64,000 nt of DNA from Betaproteobacteria bacterium (GTDB lineage: Bacteria > Pseudomonadota > Gammaproteobacteria > Burkholderiales > SG8-41). Position 1 is the stretch's first letter; each line of letters starts with the position of its first letter. This document shows, in pieces, positions 26,409 through 35,304 of this stretch. The notes under the pieces are model-generated. The model did no database searches. It had not been told where the DNA came from and saw only the letters and a list, made by a program, of their open reading frames with translations. The stretch lies in NCBI GenBank assembly GCA_021730905.1, contig JAKFYK010000048.1, forward strand, positions 1 to 64,000. The letters run 5' to 3'. Made by a program: the position numbers and the translations under genes.

Positions 26409-27401
26409 ATGCACCCAACAATTGTAGCCACTCTCGTATGTGCGGGCATTATCGCGCTGGCCACGCCTGCCGTTGCGCTCGGGCAAGCGCCCGCATCGAA
26501 CTATCCCAACAAACCGATACGCATGATCGTGCCGTATCCGCCGGGCGCCGGCACCGATTTCACCGCGCGCGCACTGGGCGAGCGCATCACCGAAGCGCTG
26601 GGACAACAAGTGGTGATCGACAGCCGTCCAGGCGCTGCTGCGACGCTGGGTCACGGGCTTGTCGCCAAAGCGCCGCCGGATGGCTATACGATTCTTTTGG
26701 CGACCACCGGCGGCATGGTGTCCGCGCCGGCACTGGGCGTGAAGATCACGTACGACCCGCTGAAGGATTTCGCGCCCATCGGGCTTGCGACCTATGTGCC
26801 GTACTCGCTGGTGGCTTTTGGCGGATTGCCGCCGAACAACATGCGCGAATTCATCGCGCATGCCAAGGCCGCGCCGGGCAAAATCAATTTTGGTTCGTCA
26901 GGCACCGGTACCCCCAATCACCTGGGCGGCGAACTACTGATGAAAATGACGGGTATCAGCATGCTGCACGTGCCGTACAAGGGTGGCGGCCCGGTGCTCA
27001 CCGATCTGATTGCCGGTCAGATGCACACGGCCTTTTTATCATTGACCGCCGTGCTGCCGCACACCGCGACCGGCCGGCTCAAAGTACTGGGCGTGGGGTT
27101 CACCCGCCGGCTGAAAAGTGCGCCCGACATCGCCACCATTGCCGAGACCGTACCCGGCTTTAACAATACCGGGTGGTGGGGCCTGGCCGCGCCGCTCGGC
27201 ACGCCGCAACCCATCATTCAGAAACTCAATGGCGTCATGACCAAGGCGTTGGCGACGCCGTCTTTCATCCAGTATTTCGTCAACAATGCGCTGGAACCGG
27301 CCAGTTCCACGCCCGCGGAGTTTCAGGCGCTCATCGCTACCGAACTGCAACTGTGGCGCAAGGTGATCAAGGACGCGAATATCCGCCTGGATGCGCAGTA
27401 G
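26409..27401 (+). CDS. Bug/TctC periplasmic receptor
   Basis: A 330-residue receptor with signal peptide ending ALGQ near residue 26, then YPNKPIRMIVPYPPGAGTD, NFGSSGTGTPNHLGG and LHVPYKGGGPV. The start ATG follows AT-rich motif copy 6 directly and lacks a ribosome site, which is odd for an otherwise normal gene. A broken near-copy of its first part follows immediately at 27402. Confidence 0.9.
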   Translation: MHPTIVATLVCAGIIALATPAVALGQAPASNYPNKPIRMIVPYPPGAGTDFTARALGERITEALGQQVVIDSRPGAAATLGHGLVAKAPPDGYTILLATTGGMVSAPALGVKITYDPLKDFAPIGLATYVPYSLVAFGGLPPNNMREFIAHAKAAPGKINFGSSGTGTPNHLGGELLMKMTGISMLHVPYKGGGPVLTDLIAGQMHTAFLSLTAVLPHTATGRLKVLGVGFTRRLKSAPDIATIAETVPGFNNTGWWGLAAPLGTPQPIIQKLNGVMTKALATPSFIQYFVNNALEPASSTPAEFQALIATELQLWRKVIKDANIRLDAQ

Positions 27402-27548
27402 ATGTCGCGTTGTGCGCACGCCGGCGTGCTTGCCGATGCTCTTGTATTTGCCTCTGTGATCGCCGCACCTGCAATTTCACTCGCGCAAGCGCAGTATCCC
27501 AGCAAACCGATACGCTTGATCGTGCCGTACCCGCCGGGCGCGGGCGCC
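27402..27548 (+). pseudogene. truncated TctC-type receptor, N-terminal part only
   Basis: Starts with ATG right after the previous stop. It encodes a signal-peptide-like start ending SLAQAQ, then YPSKPIRLIVPYPPGAG, nearly the same as the gene before it. Similarity ends near 27545, exactly where the opposing CoA transferase gene ends (27551), so a rearrangement probably joined the two. Confidence 0.8.
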
Positions 27549-27550
27549 TG

Positions 27551-28768
27551 CTACACCGTGCCATTGCCGCGCAGCCGGGCAATGTCTTGCGTGGTATAGC
27601 CAAATTCGGCCAGCACTTCATCGGTGTGCTTGCCCAGAGTGGGCGGCATGGATTTGATTTTCATCGGATTGCCGGACATGCGATAAGACGCGGTCGGCAC
27701 CGCGAACGGCGGCAGCCCGATTTCAGGATCGCCGTCGAACTGGTGGAAGAATTTGCGGTGCTGCAATTGTTCCTGGTGCACGGCGTCCGACAGGTCGCGC
27801 ACCGCCATCGCCGGCACGCCGCCCTTGTTGAGAATGATCTCCCATTCCGCTGCGGTCTTTGCCGACAGCGTGCGTATGATCTCCGCGTCCATCTCCTTCA
27901 TGTGAGCGAGCGCCGCGCTGTCCGTGGCAAAGCGCGGATCCTTAGGGATGTCGGTGCGATGGATCGCTATCCAGAATTTTGCGCGGCGCGGAGCGGCGCC
28001 GGCGGCGATGGCGATAAATCCTTCCTTGCAGGGATAGGTATTGCTGACATAGCCGCCCTTGCCCGAGCCGTTGCCCACCAGTGGCGGCGTGCCGCCGCCG
28101 GTGATGGCGCGTACCACCTCGCCCGACATCATGGTCATGGCCGTTTCCAGCATGGCGACATCGATTGCCTGACCGACACCGGTGCTGCTGCGCTGGAACA
28201 GCGCGGTGGCGATGGTGAACGCCGTGGCATAGCCGGTAGCGTAGTCGACGATCGTCGATCCGGTTTTCAGCGGCCCGGATTCAGGCGTGCCGGTGATGCT
28301 CATCATGCCGCTGGCGGCCTGGATCGCGCCGTCGATGGCGGGATCATTTTTCTTGGGGCCGTTCTGGCCGTAGCCGGTGACCGAGGCGAAAATGATGCGC
28401 GGGTTGATCTTGCGCAGATCCTCATAGCCTATGCCGTAGCGCGCCATGGTGCCGCCGCGCAGGTTTTCGATGACCACATCGGCGCTCGCCGCGAGTTTGC
28501 GAAACACTTCCTGGCCTTCGGGCGTATTGATGCGCAGCGTCATCGAGCGCTTGTTGGCGTTGTAGGAAAGAAAAGTGCGTGCCAGCCCGAGGCGCAGAAA
28601 GTCGGTGCCGAAATCTCCGGTATGGCGCGCCGAGTCGCCGTCATCGGGATTCTCGATGGTGATCACGTCGGCGCCGTGCATGGCCAGTTGGTAGGCGGCG
28701 AACGGTGCCGCAACTACGCGTGCCACGGCCAACACCTTGACGCCGGTAAATGCCTGCTTCATGTCCAT
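27551..28768 (-). CDS. class III (CaiB/BaiF/FRC-type) CoA transferase
   Basis: A 405-residue cytosolic enzyme moving CoA between organic acids. Family marks are VARVVAAPFAAYQLAMHGAD, SYNANKRSMTLRINTPEG, the Asp of PAIDGAIQAASGMMSITG (catalytic aspartate region near 165), GNGSGKGGYVSNTYPCKEG and the late GGVPAMAVRDLSD. Length is normal for the family. The acceptor acid is unknown. It is divergent from the IorAB-type hydroxylase genes, 281 bp apart. Its 3' end abuts the truncated receptor. Confidence 0.92.
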   Translation of the reverse strand: MDMKQAFTGVKVLAVARVVAAPFAAYQLAMHGADVITIENPDDGDSARHTGDFGTDFLRLGLARTFLSYNANKRSMTLRINTPEGQEVFRKLAASADVVIENLRGGTMARYGIGYEDLRKINPRIIFASVTGYGQNGPKKNDPAIDGAIQAASGMMSITGTPESGPLKTGSTIVDYATGYATAFTIATALFQRSSTGVGQAIDVAMLETAMTMMSGEVVRAITGGGTPPLVGNGSGKGGYVSNTYPCKEGFIAIAAGAAPRRAKFWIAIHRTDIPKDPRFATDSAALAHMKEMDAEIIRTLSAKTAAEWEIILNKGGVPAMAVRDLSDAVHQEQLQHRKFFHQFDGDPEIGLPPFAVPTASYRMSGNPMKIKSMPPTLGKHTDEVLAEFGYTTQDIARLRGNGTV

Positions 28769-29049
28769 GGTTTGCTACTCTCCAGTTTATTGCGCCTATG
28801 CGAGGGCGACACGGTCAGGCGTGCTTTCCAGTGCCGACGCGGCCTGCATTATGCCTTCCCGTGCGCGTCGGCGAACCGGATCGCTTTTTTTGCATCGCAA
28901 TAAAGGACATTTTAAGGGATACCACCCCAGCCGGGGTGGCGCACCGCTGAACGTCGGTAATCGCTTGTTTTTCCATGGGCGATGACCAATAATGCAGCGG
29001 TTGAAAATCCCTGCTGCATCATCTATCAGAGTCCCAACAAGGAGGCACC

Positions 29050-29499
29050 ATGGCAAGGCTTAATATCAATGGCAGAACGCACGACATCGATGTCGAACCC
29101 GGCATGCCCCTGTTGTGGGCGATACGCGAACACGTGGGTCTCACCGGCACTAAGTACGCCTGCGGCGTGGCGCAATGCGGCTCATGCACGGTGCATGTGG
29201 ATGGCGCGCCAGTGCGCTCGTGCGTGATGCCGGTGAGCGCGGCGGAGGGAAAGAAGATCACCACCATCGAAGGTCTCGCGGTCAACGGCGTGCTGACCAA
29301 GGTGCAAAAAGCGTGGCTCGATCACGAAGTGCCGCAATGTGGCTATTGCCAGTCGGGCATGATCATGGCGGTGACGGCGCTGCTCAACAGCAAACCGAAG
29401 CCCACTGATGCGGATATCGACGGCGCCATTACCAACATCTGTCGCTGCGGCACCTTCCAGCAGGTGCGCGAAGCCATACACGCTGCTGCGAAAGCCTGA
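29050..29499 (+). CDS. two [2Fe-2S] subunit of a molybdenum hydroxylase (IorA-like)
   Basis: A 149-residue electron-transfer subunit. The plant-type cluster ligands are in YACGVAQCGSCTVHVDG with a later Cys in VRSC; the second cluster ligands are in CGYCQSG and NICRCGTF. This is the layout of isoquinoline 1-oxidoreductase alpha and related small subunits. AGGAGG precedes the ATG. It is 10 bp from the large subunit gene, so they are one operon and one enzyme. Confidence 0.93.
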   Translation: MARLNINGRTHDIDVEPGMPLLWAIREHVGLTGTKYACGVAQCGSCTVHVDGAPVRSCVMPVSAAEGKKITTIEGLAVNGVLTKVQKAWLDHEVPQCGYCQSGMIMAVTALLNSKPKPTDADIDGAITNICRCGTFQQVREAIHAAAKA

Positions 29500-29509
29500 G
29501 GAGACTGCC

Positions 29510-31699
29510 ATGAATATCATCGATACGCCTAAAGTTAGCCGCCGTTCGTTTGTCGTTGGCACTGCCGCTGCCGGCACCGGCCTTGCGTTGGGGCTGAAGC
29601 TTCCGCCCTTTGGCCCCGACGTGGTGCGCGCGCAGGACGGTTCGCCCGAAGTCACGCACTGGGTGGTGATTCGCCCCGACGACACCGTGGTGATTCGCAT
29701 CGCGCGTTCCGAGATGGGACAGGGCACACTTACCGGCCTGGCGCAAATGGTGGCCGAGGAACTCGAATGCGACTGGTCGAAAATTACTACCGAATATCCG
29801 ACGCCTGGCCAGAGTGTCGCGCGCAAGCGCGCGTGGGGCGATTTCTCCACCGGCGGCAGCCGCGGCATTCGCGAGTCGCACCAGTATGTGCGCCAGGGCG
29901 GCGCGACGGCGCGCGTGATGCTGGTGCAGGCCGCAGCCGATGCGTGGAAAGTGCCCGCCGCGGAATGCAGTGCCGCCAACAGTGTGATTACGCACAACCC
30001 GAGCGGACGCAAAGTGACCTTCGGCAAGGTAGCGGAAGCCGCCGCGCGCATCACGCCGCCGAAAGATGTGCCGCTGAAGGATCCGAAAGACTGGAAGATC
30101 ATCGGCAAAAACATCAAGCGTCTTGACACCATGGACAAGCTCACCGGCAAACAGGTCTATGGTTTCGATCTCAAGCTGCCGGGTATGTTGAACGCCGCGA
30201 TCATCGAAAGCCCGGTGTTCGGCGGCAAGGTCAAGAGCTTTGACGCTGCTAAAGTGTCGGGCCGCAAGGGTGTGAAAAAAGTCGTGCAGGTCGGCGACAC
30301 CGCCGTCGCGGTGATTGCCGACACCTGGTGGCAGGCCAAGACCGCGCTCGATGCACTGCCCATCGTGTGGGACGAGGGCGAAAATGCCAAGGTGTCGAGT
30401 GCGTCCATCGCCGAAACCCTGAAAGCGGGGCTGGATGCCGATCAGGCTTTCGTCGGCAACGATGCGGGCAACGCCAGGGAGGCGCTCGCCGGCGCGGCCA
30501 AAAAAATCGAGGCGGTTTACGCCTACCCGTACCAGAATCACGCACCGATGGAGCCGATGAACGCCACCGCGCGTTACACCGCGGACAAGTGCGAAGTGTG
30601 GGTGCCCACGCAAAACGGCGAGGCTGCGTTCGCGGCGACGCTGGCGGCATCGGGCCTGCCTGCCGACAAGTGCGAGGTTTACAAATTGCATCTGGGCGGC
30701 GGTTTCGGCCGGCGCGGCGCGTTTCATGACTATGTGACGCAAGCCGTGCGCATTGCCAAAGAAATGCCCGGCGTGCCGGTCAAGCTGCTATGGTCGCGCG
30801 AAGAAGACATGCGCCAGGGGCGCTTTCATCCGGTGACGCAGTGCAAACTGGTGGGCGGATTCGATGCCAACAATAATCTCACCGGCCTGCACATGCGCAT
30901 TTCGGGGCAATCGATTTTGACTGCGGTACGCCCGGAGGCATTGGTCAAGGGCATGGATCCCGCGACGTTTCAGGGCGTGGCGCGGGGCGGCGAGTTCGAG
31001 TTCGGCTACAAGGGCATTCCGAATCTGCTAATCGATCACGCCATGCGCAATCCGCATGTGCCGCCGGGATTCTGGCGCGGTGTGAACATCAACCAGAACG
31101 CAATTTACGTCGAATGTTTCATGGATGAGCTGGCGCATGCCGCAGGCCAGGATCCGCTCGAATTCCGCCGCAAGCTGATGGCCAATAATCCCAAGCATCT
31201 TGCGGTGCTCAATGCCGTGGCGCAACGCGCGGGCTGGGGCAAGCCGGCGGCGAAGGGCGTGTTCCGCGGCCTTGCGCAGATGAAAGCGTTCAACAGCTTT
31301 GTCGCGGCCTGCGCCGAAGTGTCCGTCACCGATGGCACCAAGGTGAAAGTGCACCGCATTATTTGCGCCACCGATCCCGGCTACGCCGTCAATCCGGCGC
31401 AGATAGAGCGGCAGATTGCCGGTTCATTTGTGTATGGATTGTCGGCGCTGTTCAATCAGGAATGCACGGTGAAGAACGGCCGCATCGTCGAGGAGAATTT
31501 CAACACCTACGGCTGCATGAAACTCGCGCAGATGCCGAAGGTCGAATCCATCGTCATGCCTTCCGGCGGTTTCTGGGGCGGCGTCGGCGAGCCGACGATA
31601 TGCGTGGCCGCGCCGGCGGTACTCAATGCGATGTTCGCGGCGACGGGCAAGCGCATCCGCTCGTTCCCGTTGAAGAACCACGGCATCACGATGGTGTAG
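29510..31699 (+). CDS. molybdopterin-binding large subunit of a molybdenum hydroxylase (IorB-like)
   Basis: A 729-residue subunit with a Tat signal (SRRSFVVGTAAAG), so the enzyme probably works in the periplasm, the small subunit riding along. LHLGGGFGRRG is a cofactor-binding loop and GGVGEPTICVAAPAVLNA carries the catalytic Glu near the C-terminus. No separate FAD subunit is present, as in isoquinoline oxidoreductase-type enzymes. The reaction is probably hydroxylation of an N-heterocycle or aldehyde oxidation. The ATG at 29510 has GAGGAG upstream; the longer frame from 29408 overlaps the small subunit. Confidence 0.92.
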   Translation: MNIIDTPKVSRRSFVVGTAAAGTGLALGLKLPPFGPDVVRAQDGSPEVTHWVVIRPDDTVVIRIARSEMGQGTLTGLAQMVAEELECDWSKITTEYPTPGQSVARKRAWGDFSTGGSRGIRESHQYVRQGGATARVMLVQAAADAWKVPAAECSAANSVITHNPSGRKVTFGKVAEAAARITPPKDVPLKDPKDWKIIGKNIKRLDTMDKLTGKQVYGFDLKLPGMLNAAIIESPVFGGKVKSFDAAKVSGRKGVKKVVQVGDTAVAVIADTWWQAKTALDALPIVWDEGENAKVSSASIAETLKAGLDADQAFVGNDAGNAREALAGAAKKIEAVYAYPYQNHAPMEPMNATARYTADKCEVWVPTQNGEAAFAATLAASGLPADKCEVYKLHLGGGFGRRGAFHDYVTQAVRIAKEMPGVPVKLLWSREEDMRQGRFHPVTQCKLVGGFDANNNLTGLHMRISGQSILTAVRPEALVKGMDPATFQGVARGGEFEFGYKGIPNLLIDHAMRNPHVPPGFWRGVNINQNAIYVECFMDELAHAAGQDPLEFRRKLMANNPKHLAVLNAVAQRAGWGKPAAKGVFRGLAQMKAFNSFVAACAEVSVTDGTKVKVHRIICATDPGYAVNPAQIERQIAGSFVYGLSALFNQECTVKNGRIVEENFNTYGCMKLAQMPKVESIVMPSGGFWGGVGEPTICVAAPAVLNAMFAATGKRIRSFPLKNHGITMV

Positions 31700-31714
31700 G
31701 CGGTTTTCGCAGGG

Positions 31715-31756
31715 CTTATCGCCGCGCCATGCTTGCGGCAGAGGCGTGGCGATAAG
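31715..31756 (+). other. 14-pair inverted repeat before the SoxY-like gene
   Basis: CTTATCGCCGCGCC (31715-31728) pairs with GGCGTGGCGATAAG (31743-31756) with one G-U pair and a 14-base loop. The 3' arm runs into AT-rich motif copy 7. It may be a terminator or attenuator, but the T-run is short and broken. Confidence 0.55.
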
Positions 31757-31778
31757 TATATGTTTTAAATATAAATTT
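31752..31778 (+). repeat. AT-rich dispersed motif, copy 7 (abuts a start codon)
   Basis: Reads ATAAGTATATGTTTTAAATA then TAAATTT, ending at the ATG of the SoxY-like gene. It is somewhat degenerate and has no ribosome site. Confidence 0.65.
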
Positions 31779-32255
31779 ATGAAACGAAAATCTCGCCGCA
31801 AATTTATGAAGGTGGCGAGTGGGTTTGCCGCGGCTGCGGTGTTGCCGTCGGTCGTGGGCGCGCAGATGACGCGCACGCCGCTCAACAATATGCCGGAAGT
31901 CATCCGCAAACTGGTGGGCACCAAGGCTATCAACCAGGGCAAAGTCAAACTCGGATTGCCGCCATTGGTGGAGAATGGCCACCTGGTGCCGCTCAACGTC
32001 AGCGTTGAAAGTCCGATGAGCGAGGCTGATCACGTCAAGGCTATCCACGTGTTTACCGAGCGCAATCCGCTGCCGGAGATGGTGAGTTTCCGTCTCGGGC
32101 CGCGGGCGGGGCGCGCGCAGGTGGCGACGCGCGTGCGGCTGGCGGACACGCAAAACGTGGTGGCCATTGCCGAACTGAGCGACGGCTCTTTCTGGTCGGA
32201 TAGCGCGTATCTCATTGTGACGCTGGCGGCGTGTCTCGAGGAATTGCCCGCATGA
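31779..32255 (+). CDS. SoxY-like sulfur carrier protein with altered C-terminal arm
   Basis: A 158-residue protein with a Tat-type signal (RRKFMKVASGFAAAA, cleavage after VGAQ near 29). The body fits SoxY: VPLNVSVESPMSEADHVKAI and ARVRLADTQNVVAIAELSDG-like strands. True SoxY ends GGCGG, with the Cys carrying sulfur species. Here the end is VTLAACLEELPA: one Cys remains but the flexible Gly arm is lost. It overlaps the SoxZ gene by ATGA. No other sox genes are near, so the pair may act in another sulfur or redox role. An in-frame GTG at 31746 lies inside the hairpin and is less likely. Confidence 0.78.
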   Translation: MKRKSRRKFMKVASGFAAAAVLPSVVGAQMTRTPLNNMPEVIRKLVGTKAINQGKVKLGLPPLVENGHLVPLNVSVESPMSEADHVKAIHVFTERNPLPEMVSFRLGPRAGRAQVATRVRLADTQNVVAIAELSDGSFWSDSAYLIVTLAACLEELPA

Positions 32256-32581
32256 CCGGCGTGGCGAATGTGCGGCTGGACGTACCCGCAACCGCCAAAC
32301 GCGGCGAGATCATCGATATCAAGACGCTGGTCGCGCACACCATGGAGACGGGGTTTCGCCGCACGCACCTGGGCGCGCCGATTCCGCGCGACATCATCAC
32401 GACATTTGTATGCAGCTACAACGGCGTTGAAGTGTTTCGTGCCGAACTCCATCCTTCGGTTTCCGCGAACCCGTTCATTCAGTTTTCCACCGTCGCCACC
32501 GAAAGTGGCACGCTGGAGTTCATATGGAGCGGGGACAATGGTTTTTCGGCGACGCAGACTGCTCGCATAGTTGTGTCGTAA
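32252..32581 (+). CDS. soxZ: SoxZ-like partner protein
   Basis: A 109-residue protein of the SoxZ type: RLDVPATAKRGEIIDIKTLV, the HTMETGFRR loop, IPRDIITTFVCSYNGVEVF, and a final strand GTLEFIWSGDNGFS. SoxZ normally pairs with SoxY in the periplasm and has no signal peptide of its own, as here. The ATGA overlap with the SoxY-like gene shows coupled translation. Confidence 0.85.
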   Translation: MTGVANVRLDVPATAKRGEIIDIKTLVAHTMETGFRRTHLGAPIPRDIITTFVCSYNGVEVFRAELHPSVSANPFIQFSTVATESGTLEFIWSGDNGFSATQTARIVVS

Positions 32582-32627
32582 AATCAGGTCCAATATTCAA
32601 AAACAGCTGTTTCGAGGAGATTCAGGC

Positions 32628-33602
32628 ATGAGGAAATACCGTTATGCAGTTGCTTGCGCGCTGGTCTGCGCAGCAGGCGCAGTGTGTGCACAGGGCTGGA
32701 CGCCGCAAAAAAATATCGAGCTAGTAGTGCCCAATCCGCCGGGCGGCAGCAACGACAAAACCGCGCGCACCATCGAGCGCATACTGCTGGCGAGCAAGGC
32801 GTTGCCGGTATCGCTGACCGTGGTCAACAAGTCGGGCGGCGGTGGCAATATCGCCTATACCTATGTGCATCAGCACGCGGCCGATCCGCACATCCTGGTG
32901 GTGTCCGGGCCGCCGATTCTCACCAACCACATTACCGGTTCGGGCAAGCTGCATCATTCGGAATTCACGCCGATCGCCTCGCTGTTCGACGATTACACGG
33001 TGTACGCGGTGAATCCGGGCGGGCCGATCGCCACCGGAAAGGATCTGGTGGCGCGCCTGCGCAAGGATCCGAAAACGGTGGCCACCGGATTCTCGCCGCT
33101 GCTCGGCAGCCACAATCACATTGCCGCGGGTCTGCTGCTGAAGGCCATCGGCGGCAGCCCGCGCGAATTGAAGGCGGTGGCGTTCAAGGGATCGGCCGAG
33201 GCGATTCCGGCGCTGATGGGCGGTCATATCGAATTGGTCACCACGGCGGCGGGCAATGTCGCGGGGCATGTCGCGTCCGGGAAATTGCGCGTGGTCGCCA
33301 CCAGCGCCAGGCAACGACTGCCCGGCGTGCTGGCGAACGTGCCGACATGGAAGGAACAGGGCGTCGATGTGGTGTTCGGCGCGTGGCGCGCGGTGCTCGC
33401 GCCCAAGGGACTTACACCTGCGCAGATTGCCTACTGGGAGGGCGTGCTGCGCAAAGCCACCGACGCGCCGGAGTGGAAAGATGATCTCGAAAAGAACGTG
33501 TGGTCGAATGTGTTTCTCACCAGTGCGCAATTCGCCAAAGAACTCGACAAGGATTACGCGGACATGAAGAGTGTGCTGGTGGATATCGGGTTGGCGAAGT
33601 AA
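32628..33602 (+). CDS. TctC-like receptor, WKP-related subtype
   Basis: A 324-residue receptor. The signal peptide ends VCAQ near 20, followed by GWTPQKNIELVVPNPPGGSN, NKSGGGGNIAYTYV, GSHNHIAAGLLL and GSAEAIPALMGGHIELV. It lies 46 bp after soxZ on the same strand and may share the transcript. ATG 32628 has CGAGGAG upstream and starts the signal peptide. Confidence 0.88.
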   Translation: MRKYRYAVACALVCAAGAVCAQGWTPQKNIELVVPNPPGGSNDKTARTIERILLASKALPVSLTVVNKSGGGGNIAYTYVHQHAADPHILVVSGPPILTNHITGSGKLHHSEFTPIASLFDDYTVYAVNPGGPIATGKDLVARLRKDPKTVATGFSPLLGSHNHIAAGLLLKAIGGSPRELKAVAFKGSAEAIPALMGGHIELVTTAAGNVAGHVASGKLRVVATSARQRLPGVLANVPTWKEQGVDVVFGAWRAVLAPKGLTPAQIAYWEGVLRKATDAPEWKDDLEKNVWSNVFLTSAQFAKELDKDYADMKSVLVDIGLAK

Positions 33603-33629
33603 CCGCTGCGCGCAGGGCCGTTGAAAGTT

Positions 33630-34217
33630 TTACGCCGACAACGCCTCGTCCAGAAAATCCAGCCGGTCCTGTCCCCAGTAGAGCACGTCCTGGTAAATCC
33701 ACGTCGGCGTGCCGAACACGCTGCGCGCCTGGGCTTCCTGTTCGCTCGCTTTCCACGCCGCCAGGATGTCCGGCGTGTCCTGCATCGCCAGCAGCTTCGC
33801 GCCGTCCATACCCAGTGCATTGGCGGTGGCGACGCGCACGGCGGCGTCCATCACATCTTTTTCCTCGCTCCATAGCGCATGCAGCAGCGCGTGGCTTAAC
33901 GCCAGCGCGTCCCAGCCGAGTCGATCGGCGGCGATCACCATGCGCGCGCAAAACTCGTTCTGCGTGGGATAGTGTTTGGGGCGCAACACCAGCGGCATGT
34001 TGAGCCGCTTGCGCCAGCGGTCGAGTTCGACTTCATGATACCGCTGGCGCGCGTGGGGACGGCTGCGCAGCGGTATGCCGCCGTTGGGCGGCACGATGCG
34101 CGTCGGGCGCACGATCACCTCAAGATCGTGTTTGCGGATCAGCGCCTGAAACCTGGGCCACCCGAGGTAGGCCCACGGCGACGATAGCGAGTGAAAGTAG
34201 TAAACGATTTTTCTCAT
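33630..34217 (-). CDS. 2-hydroxychromene-2-carboxylate isomerase-like DsbA-fold protein
   Basis: A 195-residue soluble protein with the GST-kappa/DsbA fold of 2-hydroxychromene-2-carboxylate isomerases. The N-terminal VYYFHSLSSPWAYLGWPR has the Ser-Pro active-site region and VFGTPTWIYQDVLYWGQDRL is the usual C-terminal signature. In naphthalene breakdown NahD uses glutathione for this isomerisation; here no nah neighbours exist, so only the family is assigned. ATG 34217 is chosen because the first strand starts there. Confidence 0.88.
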   Translation of the reverse strand: MRKIVYYFHSLSSPWAYLGWPRFQALIRKHDLEVIVRPTRIVPPNGGIPLRSRPHARQRYHEVELDRWRKRLNMPLVLRPKHYPTQNEFCARMVIAADRLGWDALALSHALLHALWSEEKDVMDAAVRVATANALGMDGAKLLAMQDTPDILAAWKASEQEAQARSVFGTPTWIYQDVLYWGQDRLDFLDEALSA

Positions 34218-34277
34218 GTGCACGATGCTATTTCGATTTGCGCATCGGGTCAATCAGCGGGCGCTATAATCAGGAGC

Positions 34278-35276
34278 ATGAAAATTTGTTCTGTGTTGTT
34301 GCGTTGTTTCCGGAAAATTTTGACGCTGCTGGTGGCTATACTGTTTGCACCTGCCGTTCTTGCGCAACCGAATGCAGGTAACTACCCCGAAAAACCGATT
34401 CGCCTGGTAGTGCCTTTTGCCGCCGGTGGCGCACTGGATGTGGTGGGGCGCATCCTTGGGCAGAAGCTCACGGAAAGTTGGGGCCGGCAGATCCTCATCG
34501 ACAACCGTCTGGGCGCCGCCGGCAATATCGGCGCGGAGTTTGTCGCCAGGGCACCGTCCGACGGCTATACGCTGTTGATGTCGTCGGTGACCACGCAGGC
34601 GATCAGCATGAGCCTGCTGTCGCGCCCGCCCTATGATTTTGCGCGTGATTACGCGCCGGTGACGATGGCGGCATCGGCGCCGCTCGCGCTGACGACGCAT
34701 GCGACGCTGCCCGCGCGCTCGGTGAAAGAATTCATTGCACTGGCAAAAGCGCGCCCCGGCGAACTGAATTATTTTTCGTCGGGCACCGGCAGCGGCACGC
34801 ATCTGGCGGCGGAGATTTTCGATCAGATGGCCGGCATCAAAACGTTGCACGTGCCGTATAAAGGCGGCGCGCAGGGCGTGTCGGATTTGCTGTCGGGGCA
34901 GTTGCAGTTTGCGTTTTCCACTATCGGGCTCGCGCTGCCGCACGTGCAAAGCGGGCGGCTGCGCATGCTGGGCGTGGGATCGACGAAGCGCTACGCGCGG
35001 CTGCCGGATTTGCCGACCGTTGCCGAGAGTGTGAAAGGCTATGAAGCAGAACAGTGGTATGGCGTAGTCGCGCCGGCGAACACGCCGCCCGTCATCGTCA
35101 ACAAACTTGCCGGTGAGATCAAGGCTATCGTCGCCCAACTGGATGTGCGCGAGCGTTTCTATAGTCAGGGTATCGAACCCGCCAGTGCGACGCCTGCTGA
35201 ATTTGCTGGCGTGATCAAGGCGAATGTTGAAAAGTATTCCCGAATCATCAAACAATTGGGTTTGCGCCAGGATTGA
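34278..35276 (+). CDS. Bug/TctC periplasmic receptor
   Basis: A 332-residue receptor; signal peptide ends VLAQ near 30. Next come YPEKPIRLVVPFAAGGALD, NYFSSGTGSGTHLAAE and LHVPYKGGAQG. CAGGAG lies very close before the ATG. It is divergent from the DsbA-fold isomerase gene by 60 bp, and the NHL propeller gene follows 28 bp after its stop, a likely operon. Confidence 0.9.
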   Translation: MKICSVLLRCFRKILTLLVAILFAPAVLAQPNAGNYPEKPIRLVVPFAAGGALDVVGRILGQKLTESWGRQILIDNRLGAAGNIGAEFVARAPSDGYTLLMSSVTTQAISMSLLSRPPYDFARDYAPVTMAASAPLALTTHATLPARSVKEFIALAKARPGELNYFSSGTGSGTHLAAEIFDQMAGIKTLHVPYKGGAQGVSDLLSGQLQFAFSTIGLALPHVQSGRLRMLGVGSTKRYARLPDLPTVAESVKGYEAEQWYGVVAPANTPPVIVNKLAGEIKAIVAQLDVRERFYSQGIEPASATPAEFAGVIKANVEKYSRIIKQLGLRQD

Positions 35277-35304
35277 CCAGGGTTCGACTACAGGGAGAAC
35301 AAAC

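Noticed and set aside
27173-28903. A 576-codon plus-strand ORF
   Set aside because: It runs opposite the well-supported CoA transferase gene and has no family resemblance; a shadow of GC-rich codon use.
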